From Luzula sylvatica (Eukaryota > Streptophyta > Magnoliopsida > Poales > Juncaceae), in contig OX326959.1 of assembly GCA_946800325.1 (NCBI GenBank), positions 14,476,862 to 14,540,861 on the forward strand: a stretch of DNA of 64,000 nucleotides, given 5' to 3'. A program made the translations under genes and the position numbers. The notes beneath the pieces were generated by a model that saw only the letters and a program-made list of their open reading frames with translations, did no database searches and was not told where the DNA came from. Positions 22,274-32,424 of this stretch are shown piece by piece (positions within the stretch are counted from its first letter, which is position 1; every line of letters begins with the position of its first letter).

Positions 22274-23312
22274 TGTAGGGAAATATCTTCGACCCCGGGC
22301 CCGCGCAGCGGAATGAAGGCCCGGTCCGATTCCCCGATTCCCGAGATCACGCCATGACTTCGAGGGTACGATGCAATAGAAGGATAGATTCATACCGGTG
22401 CAAAATTGATTGCACTCGAAGGGTTGATCGCTGCCTTCTATCTTCTGTCACGTTGGTGACAATCCGCGCGTCCCACACCACGCGTATTCCACCGTTCGTT
22501 GACTTCGCCGATTCGCTTGATTTCGTCTCCGAAACAATCTACTCGTCCGAATCGATCACAACCGTGAGAGTCTCAGATGTTGCTCCTCTACGTGTATCCA
22601 CCTTGATTCGTAAGACGCCGGTCGCGAGTACAACTGCCTAGACGATGTACGGCGAACTTGCTCGATCGAATTGATTCTCTATCTTTCGAGAAACTCTTTT
22701 CTTGATTTCTCTCTCTTCGCACCTTTTCGCTATCGAAAGATTAAATCTGAATTCTCTCTTTCTTTTAGTGTCTTTGGCAGAATGAATTGCTCAATTACTT
22801 CTATTTGGATGAGAGAGAAAGTATCCTATTTATATCAAATAGGATTAGGATTAGCCAAGAGGCATGTATATCCAATATACACCCTTTCACACAGAAAAGT
22901 GCATGAACCTGTTCAGTATTCTGTCCAGACGAAATTGATAAATTTCTCTGACAGAACATCAACCAACATGAAAGTTGTAGATAATCTCATTATCTACACA
23001 ACGCAATTTGGCCCAGCCCAATTGGAGTTCGTATTCAAAAGTTATGACTGTTTTACTAACTACATGTCATACTGTTGCACCCTTTCGGTATTTCATATAA
23101 ACGACACTTATACTTCGTTCATATGAAATATATTTTTACATGAAGGTTATAGATAATCTTATTATCTATCTAACCCAATTTGAACCATTCAAATCGGATT
23201 TTCCCACTGAAAGTTATGGCTACAAATGTACGCTTATATTCGTTCATCCTTGTGTACAATTTTACGGTTGATCCGAAACTGTATTTCTTTCAGTTATTTG
23301 GGATCCTCAGAC
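22274..23312 (-). repeat. Copia LTR fragment, family of 63602-64000
   Basis: The part at about 23098-23290 is an inverted match to 63800-64000, including GGTTGATCCGAAACTGTATT and the adjoining TTCATCCTTGTGTAC segments. The left end TGTAGGGAAAT at 22274 would be the LTR 3' terminus (CCCTACA on the minus strand). A minus-strand TATA-like TATAAATAGG lies near 22830. The other end is cut off by the fragment at 23313. The ORFs in it look fortuitous. Confidence 0.65.
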
Positions 23313-23530
23313 AACTGTGTTATGGTATGGAGATTTTTGGAAACCCGAGAAATTAGAAAATTGAAAAAGAAAACCTTGAGGAGATTGGATAGTCTTCCAT
23401 ATATTCTTGTTGTCATGGTTGAATGATAATTAAGGCAATGATTATTTTCTTGTATTATTTCTTTGTATTGAGTAGGACCTGCAATAAATAGAGGGGCTAG
23501 GTTAGAGTTTCATTCATTCCAACAAATACC
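23313..23530 (+). repeat. Fragment of the 7254-type copia LTR
   Basis: Begins TGTTATGGTATGGAG and runs in parallel with the minus strand of 7254-7613 through GGCAATGATTATT and the ATAAATAGAGG TATA region, ending after CATTCCAACAAA. About 60 percent of an LTR is kept, with visible divergence, so it is an older insertion than the complete element. Confidence 0.85.
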
Positions 23531-23559
23531 AATAAATGTACTATATTTCTCAAAAAAAA

Positions 23560-24094
23560 ATCAGAAAATAGAGATTTGCATTGTTAATCTTCAAATACAT
23601 AGTTTTACAAGAAAACATAAAAATAAAACAATTTGCTCGTGACATCAATTTTGACATTTTTGTAGAAAATATGATAACTGAGTTTTTTCAAGGTGTTACA
23701 CTTCATTTTTTGTATATTTGCAAAAAAATGAAAATTTTTGATTACACGTGTTAGTCTTCGATTGTGGAGTTTTTTATGGAAAACATAAAAATAAATTATT
23801 TTGTTCGTTTTAGACAATAAGTTTGGAATTTTTTTAAACAAATATTATATTTATTTTTTATTTTTTGAAGATGTCAGACTACACTTTTTTGCATCTTTTT
23901 GAATTTTTTGAAAAAATAGAAAAAAATATTTATGTTAGTATTCAATTCAATTACGGCGTTTTTCGTTGAAAACATCAAAACTGAGTATTTTGCTCATTTT
24001 AGCCATCAATTTTGATATTTTTTGGAAAAATATTACAAATCTATTTTTTTAAGGTGTCAGACTTCTTAAAAATATCAAAATTTCCACTTGTTAG
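23560..24094. repeat. Degenerate AT-rich tandem repeat, about 155-185-bp units
   Basis: Units are recognisable by GTTAGT.TTC and AAAACATAAAAATAAA blocks starting near 23582, 23749, 23933 and 24089. The last unit is cut by the Sirevirus-like element, whose duplication GTTAG comes from the repeat. Confidence 0.7.
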
Positions 24095-25463
24095 TGTTGG
24101 TTAATTCTAACCTAGAGGGGGTAAATTTGGCAATCTAACTTACTCTTAGTTTAGATTTAAACCTAATTTACGGTGCGAAATAAATAATAATTTAGATGAT
24201 AAAGATGATACCGTACAAACACTTTGACACAAGATGTTTGTTTACGAAGTTCGGTAGGTGGTTGCTTTGTAGCTTTAACTCACCCTTTACTCGCTTAATT
24301 GACCGACTCAATTATTTGCGAGTACCTACGTCTCCGGGAATGCCTTGTGCCTCTTTTTGGCTTTCGATTGAATTCCAACTCAACTCGATTACAAGGATTT
24401 GCCTAGATCGATTTACACGCTTCTATCGATCTATAGCTTAGGCTCTTTACAATTTGTTGCACTAGCCTATTACACTTTTTCACTAATCGAGCTACAACGT
24501 GATCGGTCACGTGAGTGGGATACGATTAGTGGAGAATATCGAAAGTAGATCAACGATCTAAAGAGGTTTCTCAAGCTATCAATGGATATAGATAATCACA
24601 GCTTAGGGTTTCTCTCTTTTTAGGTTTGAATGTTTTAAAAATGAAGGAGTGAGGGAGAGAGACCCATGAAGGATTCTATTTATACTCTCTATAGAAATCC
24701 TTCAGAAAACTTGAAGTGCGTTCGAACGCATAAAGTCCGTTCAGAACGCACTTGTAGTTTGCACTAGCCGTTTCAAAATAACGTGCAAGTACATCTTGGG
24801 TCCGTTCGAACGGACAATGTCCGTTCGTAACGGACTCAATTATACATAGCATTTTGCGTTCACAGGAACAAGAGTCCGTTCAACGCACTGAAAAGTGGGT
24901 GAACGGATTCCAGGTTGTCCGTTCGAACGCACATGTGTGTTCGTTCGAACGCACACATCCCTGTGACATTTTTCGTTCACAGGAAGGATTGTCCGTTCAA
25001 CGCACTCAGAAGGTGGGTGAACGGATTCTAATTGTCCGTTCGAACGGACATGATTGTTCGTTCGAACGCACACATCCCTGTGACACGTTTGGTTCTAATC
25101 AAGGTTTAATAGTTTTGATATGTGGCAAGTCCGTTCTGAACGGACTTTGAGTTCGTTCAGAACGCACTTCCTGCTTGACTGAACTCTTTGTTATTTTGAA
25201 CATGATTTTACTTGAGTTCTACTAGGTTTGTACCTATGGTTTATTTGTGGCGTATCCCACTCACGGAAGGCTTCAACATCTTGATTCTTGATGTATTCCA
25301 ATGGCCTTCCTTGTGTTCTTCTTTTCTTGATGTATTCTTGAGACTTCACAAGTCTTCCTTCATCTTCGTATCGTACCTATGTTATCCTGCACTTTTCTGG
25401 ATGTATACATTAGTAATGACAGTGTTTTGAAATAATCAAACTATCAGGAAATTTGAACCAACA
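24095..25463 (-). repeat. LTR of Sirevirus-like copy 1 (3' LTR in sense)
   Basis: Near-identical to 30888-32257. The minus-strand TATA box TATAAATAG is at 24684-24676. The palindrome cluster lies just upstream of it in element sense (24715-25175), inside U3. Confidence 0.93.
24715..25175 (-). promoter_or_regulatory. U3 palindrome (RM box) cluster, copy 1
   Basis: About ten dyads, mostly GTCCGTTCGAACGGAC or TGCGTTCGAACGCAC, with spacer variants TTCTGAA and TTCAGAA, for instance near 24717, 24745, 24799, 24826, 24925, 24946, 25036, 25057, 25126 and 25152. A 117-bp segment containing two of them is itself tandemly duplicated (24850-24966, 24967-25084). The location upstream of the TATA box and the CG-rich cores suggest binding sites for a dimeric regulator or methylation targets. 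Equivalent clusters lie at 31509-31965, 49945-50400 and 56590-57045. Confidence 0.85.
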
Positions 25464-25640
25464 AACTCCCCCTTTTGATTAATTTCAAAACACTGTCGGT
25501 TTGGAGAGTTTCACCATTTAGTTGAGAACTTTCCGTACGATCGTTTCTCCCCCATTTTGAAAGAGATCAAAAGGGTCAAGGAGACTTCACCAACGGAAGG
25601 CTCCCCCTAAATGCGAGCTCCCCCTCAAAAAAATGAATTG
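25464..25640 (-). other. Multiple polypurine tracts, copy 1
   Basis: On the minus strand AAAAGGGGGAGTT abuts the 3' LTR. Further tracts follow at about 25549 (ATGGGGGAGAA), 25602 (TTAGGGGGAGCC) and 25620 (GAGGGGGAGC). Clustered extra tracts upstream of the 3' LTR are reported as a Sirevirus hallmark. The copy-2 equivalents are at 50735-50895. Confidence 0.75.
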
Positions 25641-26028
25641 ATGAATGTATGAGCTCGTAAATATGATCAAATTCTTTTGTTTTAAAAAAATCTTTTCTCA
25701 TTTGATATTTTTAAGAAAATGAAACAGTTTTTGTGTGTGCGTTCCGAACGGAAAAAGTAATGCGTTCGAACGCACTTGCATCTGGACTGATAGGTTATAT
25801 AAAAAATCAAAAAATAGATGCAACAGTTTAAACTGAAAATATGACCATAAAACAATTTGTTCATAACACGGCATGACACATGCCGATGCACACACACGCA
25901 TAACATTAGTTGTTCAGTACTACAAACACAAACACAACAATAAACAAATCAATTGTTCACAAACAAGACTCACGATATAACACCTAGATTATAGCACACA
26001 CACATTAAACTTTTGACATCTCCGGCGA

Positions 26029-27525
26029 TCACATCTCATTGGGGCCGGTGTAAGGGTTCTGTTCGGGTTGGGCGCTCGGATCAGCTGCGAAGAAGGTGTC
26101 GGTATTGAATTGTCCCGAGTTGGAGTCCGACGGATGCTCGGTGGTATGATGAGGAGAGGTACGAGGGACTCGGTCTTGGGGTGCCGTGTACGGCCCGAAG
26201 CGATTTCCAAGGTGAACATAGAGATCGGAAAATTGACGACCCACGTTCTCTATCATCCTAGTCTCGGAAGCATGCAAGTCCTCACGAAATGCGTCTCGCA
26301 TTATTCGTCCATGTTGCTCAACCCGCTCATCCATTTCCTCGAATAATGCCTTCATATATGCAAACCTCCTTTCGTCGTGTTCCGAAGGGGTGTTAGAGCT
26401 TTCTGCACGCTCCTTCTTCTTACGTTTTCGATCCGGCGCTTCACCGCTTTGGTCAGTATAGGCGGGGTCGGCGTTTGCCTCTTCCTCGGATTGGGTGTCA
26501 CCCTCCAGCCACCGGGTAGGATTGCGAGGAAGGTGGAATGCTTCCGCATCTTTAGAGGCACTGATAACCCAACCTTGGATGTTCGGTGAATACCGATATC
26601 CAAGACGTTGGAGGTTTGCTTTGGATGCGAGATTTGTTGGCTGTTCCGATCGGAAGTCCCACTCGTTCTCCGGGATCGAAACTCCTTGGAGTTCCAACAT
26701 CCGGGCGATCAACGTTCCGTAAGGTAACGATGCATTTCTTTGGCTCAGAACGCTTTCCATGTGACTTATTATGAGATAAGGCACATGGACGGGTAGTTGA
26801 TCATTGTACCACATACGATACAATAGCATAATATTTCTATTTTCTAAATTTGCCTTCAATTTCGCGACTGGAGTAAGAATATTATTACCGATTTCCCAAA
26901 CGAATTTCTCAGGAGCTGCCAAGTGCGATGCCGAATCTTGTGACTGGTATCGATTTGTAACCACCTTCTTCATTGGTTCGATAATGGCGGCTTCGAGTCT
27001 TCCCTTGCGTGCGTTGTAGATCTTCTCTCCATCATCCTTGAGACCCAGCAACTCGCACAGATTTTCAACTGAGATTTCAACATTTTCACCGAGGATATAG
27101 GAGGTTATCTTCTCTAGAGCATGGTTGAATACGGCGTTTGCATAGAACAATCGAGTGATGACTGCGTAGAACGGCTCGTTAAGACACGCAAGATTTGCGA
27201 ATCCCCATCTTCTCTCGATTTCCTCGATCTTGTCGAAAAGATGAGGAATATTTGGTGGAAACTGGTAGTAGTAGCATTTCGCGATGGATCTCCTTGCCAC
27301 CACGTCGTTGAAAAGGGTTCCGGCCTCAGGATTTCGAAAGAGATATTCATTGTTTATATTTGTGAAATCGTAGTCTGCTTTCAAGATTTCTTGCCGCCTA
27401 GGCTTCTTAGCCGCCTTCTTCTGTTGAGGTGGAGCTCTCGGCCTTGATTGAGTGTTAGAGCTCTCCCCTTCCTTCTTCTTTCCCTTCGAATTCCCCCTAG
27501 CAAGCAAGATCTTAGCGGCATTCAT
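26029..27525 (-). CDS. ORF2 of Sirevirus-like copy 1, putative plant transposon protein
   Basis: 498 residues, intact, in the position where envelope-like genes sit in some Sireviruses. The N-terminus is strongly basic (KGKKKEGE, KKAAKKPRRQ). The middle contains FYANAVFNHALEKITSYILG then VENLCELLGLKDDGEKIYN, which resembles the domain Pfam calls putative plant transposon protein (from memory). The C-terminal third has a charged, coil-forming segment (EEMDERVEQHGRIMRDAFRE) and a polar tail. I see no signal peptide or membrane segment, so a classical envelope role is not supported. The ATG at 27525 follows a palindrome cluster. The homologue in copy 2 is also intact with roughly 7 percent residue differences. 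The role is unknown. Confidence 0.85.
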   Translation of the reverse strand: MNAAKILLARGNSKGKKKEGESSNTQSRPRAPPQQKKAAKKPRRQEILKADYDFTNINNEYLFRNPEAGTLFNDVVARRSIAKCYYYQFPPNIPHLFDKIEEIERRWGFANLACLNEPFYAVITRLFYANAVFNHALEKITSYILGENVEISVENLCELLGLKDDGEKIYNARKGRLEAAIIEPMKKVVTNRYQSQDSASHLAAPEKFVWEIGNNILTPVAKLKANLENRNIMLLYRMWYNDQLPVHVPYLIISHMESVLSQRNASLPYGTLIARMLELQGVSIPENEWDFRSEQPTNLASKANLQRLGYRYSPNIQGWVISASKDAEAFHLPRNPTRWLEGDTQSEEEANADPAYTDQSGEAPDRKRKKKERAESSNTPSEHDERRFAYMKALFEEMDERVEQHGRIMRDAFREDLHASETRMIENVGRQFSDLYVHLGNRFGPYTAPQDRVPRTSPHHTTEHPSDSNSGQFNTDTFFAADPSAQPEQNPYTGPNEM

Positions 27526-27724
27526 GGTGATGATCCTTTATGGAGAAAGAGAGTAAGGATTTTGGTGAGAGATAGAGTTAGAAGATAGGTTTTTAGGAAG
27601 AGAACGAAGAAGAGATTGAGTTAAGATGAGATCGTGTCCCTTCAATTCTTTTCGTAGGGAGATATGAACCATCGTGTCCATTGATTAGGGTCGGTTGCAT
27701 GCTCATGGGCAGAAGATACGATGA

Positions 27725-28255
27725 GTCCGTTCGAACGGACTAATATGTGCGTTGGAATGTACTCATGTCTGAGAAAAGGCGCTATTTTGGGATTTTAAGT
27801 TGTATCTGGGAAGTTGTTAAGTCCGTTCGAACGGACTCCTATGTGCGTTCGAACACACACACAACTGAGAAGAGGCGCCAGAATATGAAACGGCGCGAGT
27901 GTAAGGGTTTGAAAGAGGTTCGCTGAATGAGGCATGTGCGTTCGAACGCAGTAGTTGTTCGTTCGAACGCACTTAACACAGTTGACACTAAGAGTGGGCG
28001 CCAAAGTATGATCCGGCGCCATAATCCAATAATTCATTTTTCTGTTTGGAACGCATTCAGTTGTACGTTCGAACGCACTTGATCCTGGTAGGAAAATTAG
28101 ATGGCGCCATAATTTAACTGTGACTTTGGATCTTATAGTCAAGTTGTCCGTTTCGAACGTATTTTAGTCCGTTCGAACGGACTTGAGGCTGTTGAGAGGG
28201 TATTTGGTGACTTCATTTGTCCGTTCCAAACGCACATGTTTTTCGTTCGAACGGA
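27725..28255 (-). promoter_or_regulatory. Internal palindrome cluster upstream of ORF2, copy 1
   Basis: The same CCGTTCGAACGG / GCGTTCGAACGC dyads as in U3 recur near 27727, 27823, 27843, 27935, 27955, 28065, 28168 and 28243, between the gag stop and the ORF2 start. Sireviruses with an envelope gene are reported to have extra boxes at this place. An internal promoter for ORF2 is a reasonable inference, but I see no clear TATA box. Confidence 0.7.
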
Positions 28256-28465
28256 CTGATTTCAGAGATGTGATCACTGGACTGAATTCGTGATTTATTT
28301 ACCGAGACAAGTGTTCTAATGTAATCCTCTATTAACACTTATGATGTAGCTACATTAGACTCGACCAATTTGGCTAGAATTTAATTTAGCCCATTTCCTA
28401 TACTCCCCTTATATATTTGGCTTAAGGTGTGGGATACTAAGGAGTATAGTGTTTCAAGTTAGGGC

Positions 28466-30820
28466 TTAAGCCCTGGGAGGTCCTATACCGAAAGACGTGG
28501 AGGGACCCATCGAGTGACGATCTTTACGCATCCATGTTGAGTTTGATTTCAATTTTGGATTACGAAGATCACAACCGTTTGAGACATGCCCAATTTTGCA
28601 ACAATAGTTACAAAATGCTACGGTGGGCTTATTTGTGGATATGGAACCTTTCACAAAATAATTAGAGAGTTGAGTTGGTTTACTTTTCTGAGAAGTTATC
28701 GATTTTGGCATATGATGAATGTTGTTGGATTGAAATTTGCTTGGTTTAAGTCGATTTTGTTGAAATTGTTTTTGTGTGTTTGTGTAATGTTTGGGAGACC
28801 CTTTTTGATATGAAGCGTCGGTGTAGTTGGTCACTTCGTAGAAATACCCATTTGGTCCCCTTTTGAATAAACAATCGGTTCTTCCCAAATTGTTATGTCT
28901 AGGTGGTGAATTTTGTGTGAAATGATTGTTCCTATAATTATGATTAACACGTTTAGCTTGTTCCGTTTTCACATTTTTACCTTTGTTGTAGTCACGATAC
29001 ATGAAAGCATTTCCGTGACTACCCATTTTATTGTTCTCCCATTTGGATTTTTGATTTTTAGATATGGAAAAATCGGGTTTATTACCGTTATTTTTCTTGT
29101 ATCCTAAACCGGATTTGTCATTGGGCTTTTGTCCCATTAATGACGATTTCAAGATATCATCCAATGAAGGAGGACTCAATGCAATAGTTGCACAAGCCTT
29201 CTTCAAGGACTCATTTTCAACTTTACAATTTTGAAGTTCGACTTTTAAATGAGACATCTCACATTTAAGGGTTTGACACTCACATTTTGAAAACCCTTTA
29301 AATTCTTTTAGTTGAGATTTATATGCCAAAATAGATAGTTCAAGAGAAGCTACCTTATCCTTGAGAGTTTGTGTTGAGCTCTCAAGTTTACTCTCTATTT
29401 GTTGAAAGTTTCCTTCATCTTTTAGAAACTCGTCACACGACTCGTGTTCTAATTTGAATGCGGGAGAAAACTTAGGACGATGTAGTGATTCTACGTTAGT
29501 TATAGAGTTGATACGTACCTCATGACCTTGGTCATGTGTTGAGCTTGGAGTAGGAGTAGATGGTTCTTCGTCTATAAGTGTGGGAGTGCGAGGTGTAGTG
29601 GTTAAACCTCGTTCAATTCGAAGAGATCTGATTGCAGCTTCCACTGCGCTCATGGGTGGAGAATCGATCCTTACCATAAGTGCAAGGTTTGCGGGGTGTC
29701 GGTTTGATGGACCATCCGATTCAGATGATGTGCTTGATCCATCCGTTTCTCCCCACCTGGAATCGACATTAGCTTTATATGCTTTTTTCTTTTTGTAATC
29801 TTTACCTTTGTATTTTTGGCGATCTTCTCGGCCCTTGTCCTCATATCTTCTTTCATATCGAGGTTCTCGTCTATCTCGATCCTTGTGATCGTCATCCTTT
29901 TTATTCCACCGAGAATTTTCAGGATGGAGCGTCCAACACGACTCCATCATATGTCCCATCTTCTTGCACCAAAAGCAATGAGGTTTTAGTCCCTTTTGTT
30001 TTCGATTCTCGTTAAATCGCTTTTCATCCCTTTGCCATTCTAGGAGTCGCAAAGTGAGGTCGTCCATCTCGTTGTCCTCGTTGCTCGCATTCACGGCGGG
30101 CAAGGCTATGGCTTTAGATCGAGGAGTTGTTGTGAAGATTCCTTGTTCTTCATCGAGTTGCTTGAGTCGAATCTCGAAGTTCCGAAATTGACTTACCAAT
30201 TCTTCAGGCGTGAGGTCTTGTGAAGCTACCGCTGTACCTAAAGCTACACGTAAAGATTCCCAACTACGGGGCATAGATTGAAGTAATCTAGCAATAATTC
30301 TATCATCAGTAAGAGGTGCATTTTGGGTGGCATATCGGGTTTTAAGTACATTGATTTTAGCCCAGATTTTATCAACGGACTCTCCCTCAATCATTCGAAG
30401 ATTGTTGAATTCTTGTTCAAGTCCGATGATATTAGTTCTTCTCATTTGAGATGTACCCTCGTATCTCTCATTGAGCATACGCCACATTTCATATGAGTTT
30501 TCACAATGATCAACTAGCGATCCGTTAGAACTAATTACGTTGTTCAGTATTAAGTTTTGAGCGTAAATGTCATTAGTTCTATTTTCCCTAGTTTGATCAG
30601 GGTAAGTTACATTTCCGTCCGTGTCAACCTCTTGGGCCAAGACAAAGCCTCGTAACACTACCTTGTCAAGTCCTTGGAGAGCAAATGTATTTAGCATGCA
30701 TTTCTTCCAAGAACTCCAATTGGTTCCATCTAATTCACGTGAGTTTGATATATTTGATTTGGGTACGGTATTTATCGGATTTATCGATGAGTTTTGTACA
30801 ATAGGATTAATTTCGGCCAT
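28466..30820 (-). CDS. GAG protein of Sirevirus-like copy 1
   Basis: 784 residues, intact. It begins MAEINPIVQNSSI. Residues about 28-230 form a copia-type gag domain (UBN2/Retrotran_gag) with WSSWKKCM, YEMWRMLNERYEG, FNNLRMIEGESVDKIW and LLQSMPRSWESLR. A first zinc knuckle CFWCKKMGHMMESC lies near residue 285, then a long polar, Lys/Ser-rich region with a coiled-coil-like stretch (about 490-560), and a second knuckle CNYCCKIGHVSNGC near 742. The protein ends soon after, where protease would begin in an autonomous element. It should form the particle and bind RNA; the missing enzymes would come from a relative. Confidence 0.9.
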   Translation of the reverse strand: MAEINPIVQNSSINPINTVPKSNISNSRELDGTNWSSWKKCMLNTFALQGLDKVVLRGFVLAQEVDTDGNVTYPDQTRENRTNDIYAQNLILNNVISSNGSLVDHCENSYEMWRMLNERYEGTSQMRRTNIIGLEQEFNNLRMIEGESVDKIWAKINVLKTRYATQNAPLTDDRIIARLLQSMPRSWESLRVALGTAVASQDLTPEELVSQFRNFEIRLKQLDEEQGIFTTTPRSKAIALPAVNASNEDNEMDDLTLRLLEWQRDEKRFNENRKQKGLKPHCFWCKKMGHMMESCWTLHPENSRWNKKDDDHKDRDRREPRYERRYEDKGREDRQKYKGKDYKKKKAYKANVDSRWGETDGSSTSSESDGPSNRHPANLALMVRIDSPPMSAVEAAIRSLRIERGLTTTPRTPTLIDEEPSTPTPSSTHDQGHEVRINSITNVESLHRPKFSPAFKLEHESCDEFLKDEGNFQQIESKLESSTQTLKDKVASLELSILAYKSQLKEFKGFSKCECQTLKCEMSHLKVELQNCKVENESLKKACATIALSPPSLDDILKSSLMGQKPNDKSGLGYKKNNGNKPDFSISKNQKSKWENNKMGSHGNAFMYRDYNKGKNVKTEQAKRVNHNYRNNHFTQNSPPRHNNLGRTDCLFKRGPNGYFYEVTNYTDASYQKGSPKHYTNTQKQFQQNRLKPSKFQSNNIHHMPKSITSQKSKPTQLSNYFVKGSISTNKPTVAFCNYCCKIGHVSNGCDLRNPKLKSNSTWMRKDRHSMGPSTSFGIGPPRA

Positions 30821-30873
30821 TTGATCGTTAAGTACAAGTTATCCCTAATACTCAAAGAGATGGTTAGTACCTT

Positions 30874-30885
30874 GCTCTGATACCA
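30874..30885 (-). other. Primer-binding site, Sirevirus-like copy 1
   Basis: Minus strand TGGTATCAGAGC, an exact match to the common initiator-Met tRNA primer site, two bases from the LTR end. The copy-2 equivalent is 55957-55968. Confidence 0.92.
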
Positions 30886-30887
30886 AT

Positions 30888-32257
30888 TGTTGGTTAATTC
30901 TAACCTAGAGGGGGGTAAATTTGGCAATCTAACTTACTCTTAGTTTAGATTTAAACCTAATTTACGGTGCGGAATAAATAATAATTTAGATGATAAAGGT
31001 GATACCGTACAAACACTTTGACACAAGATGTTTGTTTACGAAGTTCGGTAGGTGGTTGCTTTGTAGCTTTAACTCACCCTTTACTCGCTTAATTGACCGA
31101 CTCAATTATTTGCGAGTACCTACGTCTCCGGGAATGCCTTGTGCCTCTTTTGGGCTTTCGATTGAATTCCAACTCAACTCGATTACAAGGATTTGCCTAG
31201 ATCGATTTACACGCTTCTATCGATCTATAGCTTAGGCTCTTTACAATTTGTTGCACTAGCCTATTACACTTTTTCACTAATCGAGCTACAACGTGATCGG
31301 TCACGTGAGTGGGATACGATTAGTGGAGAATATCGAAAGTAGATCAACGATCTAAAGAGGTTTCTCAAGCTATCAATGGATATAGATAATCACAGCTTAG
31401 GGTTTCTCTCTTTTTAGGTTTGAATGTTTTAAAAATGAAGGAGTGAGGGAGAGAGACCCATGAAGGATTCTATTTATACTCTCTATAGAAATCCTTCAGA
31501 AAACTTGAAGTGCGTTCGAACGCATAAAGTCCGTTCAGAACGCACTTGTAGTTTGCACTAGCCGTTTCAAAATAACGTGCAAGTACATCTTGGGTCCGTT
31601 CGAACGGACAATGTCCGTTCGTAACGGACTCAATTATACATAGCATTTTGCGTTCACAGGAACAAGAGTCCGTTCAACGCACTGAAAAGTGGGTGAACGG
31701 ATTCCAGGTTGTCCGTTCGAACGCACATGTGTGTTCGTTCGAACGCACACATCCCTGTGACATTTTTTGTTCACAGGAAGGATTGTCCGTTCAACGCACT
31801 CAGAAGGTGGGTGAACGGATTCTAATTGTCCGTTCGAACGGACATGATTGTTCGTTCGAACGCACACATCCCTGTGACACGTTTGGTTCTAATCAAGGTT
31901 TAATAGTTTTGATATGTGGCAAGTCCGTTCTGAACGGACTTTGAGTTCGTTCAGAACGCACTTCCTGCTTGACTGAACTCTTTGTTATTTTGAACATGAT
32001 TTTACTTGAGTTCTACTAGGTTTGTACCTATGGTTTATTTGTGGCGTATCCCACTCACGGAAGACTTCAACATCTTGATTCTTGATGTTTTCCAATGGCC
32101 TTCCTTGTGTTCTTCTTTTCTTGATGTATTCTTGAGACTTCACAAGTCTTCCTTCATCTTCGTATCGTACCTATGTTATCCTGCACTTTTCTGGATGTAT
32201 ACATTAGTAATGACAGTGTTTTGAAATAATCAAACTATCAGAAAATTTGAACCAACA
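30888..32257 (-). repeat. LTR of Sirevirus-like copy 1 (5' LTR in sense)
   Basis: 1370 bp. TATA box on the minus strand at 31478-31470, with palindromes at about 31509-31965. The primer site follows two bases inside the LTR. Confidence 0.93.
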
Positions 32258-32424
32258 GTTAGTCTTCAGTTACCTTCAGTTACGAAAAAAAATTCTTATT
32301 GATCTCTTCAGAAAACATCAATCTAGTCAAGTAGAATCTAAACCTAATAATCCACTATTTGTATTGCTAAAACCAAAATTCCTTGTTTTCTCACCAAATT
32401 TACATATTCAATGCTCATTCCAAC

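Larger units (their letters stand above)
24095..32257 (-). mobile_element. Sirevirus-like LTR element, copy 1 (gag and ORF2, no pol)
   Basis: An 8163-bp element with 1.37-kb LTRs (24095-25463 and 30888-32257), TGTTGG...CCAACA ends and the 5-bp duplication GTTAG (24090-24094, 32258-32262). In minus sense the order is LTR, initiator-Met primer site (30885-30874), gag ORF (30820-28466), palindrome cluster, second ORF (27525-26029), several G-rich polypurine tracts, LTR. No integrase, RT or RNase H coding sequence lies between. Multiple polypurine tracts and palindromic repeated motifs upstream of the promoter are published Sirevirus traits (Bousios and colleagues). The LTRs differ at only about eight places by eye, so the insertion is recent and must have been mobilised in trans. 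Confidence 0.93.

Noticed and set aside
24840..25150. ORFs through the LTR palindromes, repeated in all four LTRs
   Set aside because: Translations are only the GTTCGAAC repeats read as codons. The frames are not equally preserved and lie in U3.
24715..25175. Heat-shock elements
   Set aside because: Heat-shock elements need GAA and TTC blocks separated by two bases. Here TTC and GAA are mostly directly adjacent and the conserved part extends to CCG/CGG ends.
26068..27447. Plus-strand and alternate-frame ORFs over ORF2 (and the same at 51290-52663)
   Set aside because: They overlap a 498-residue conserved frame and mirror its codon bias.
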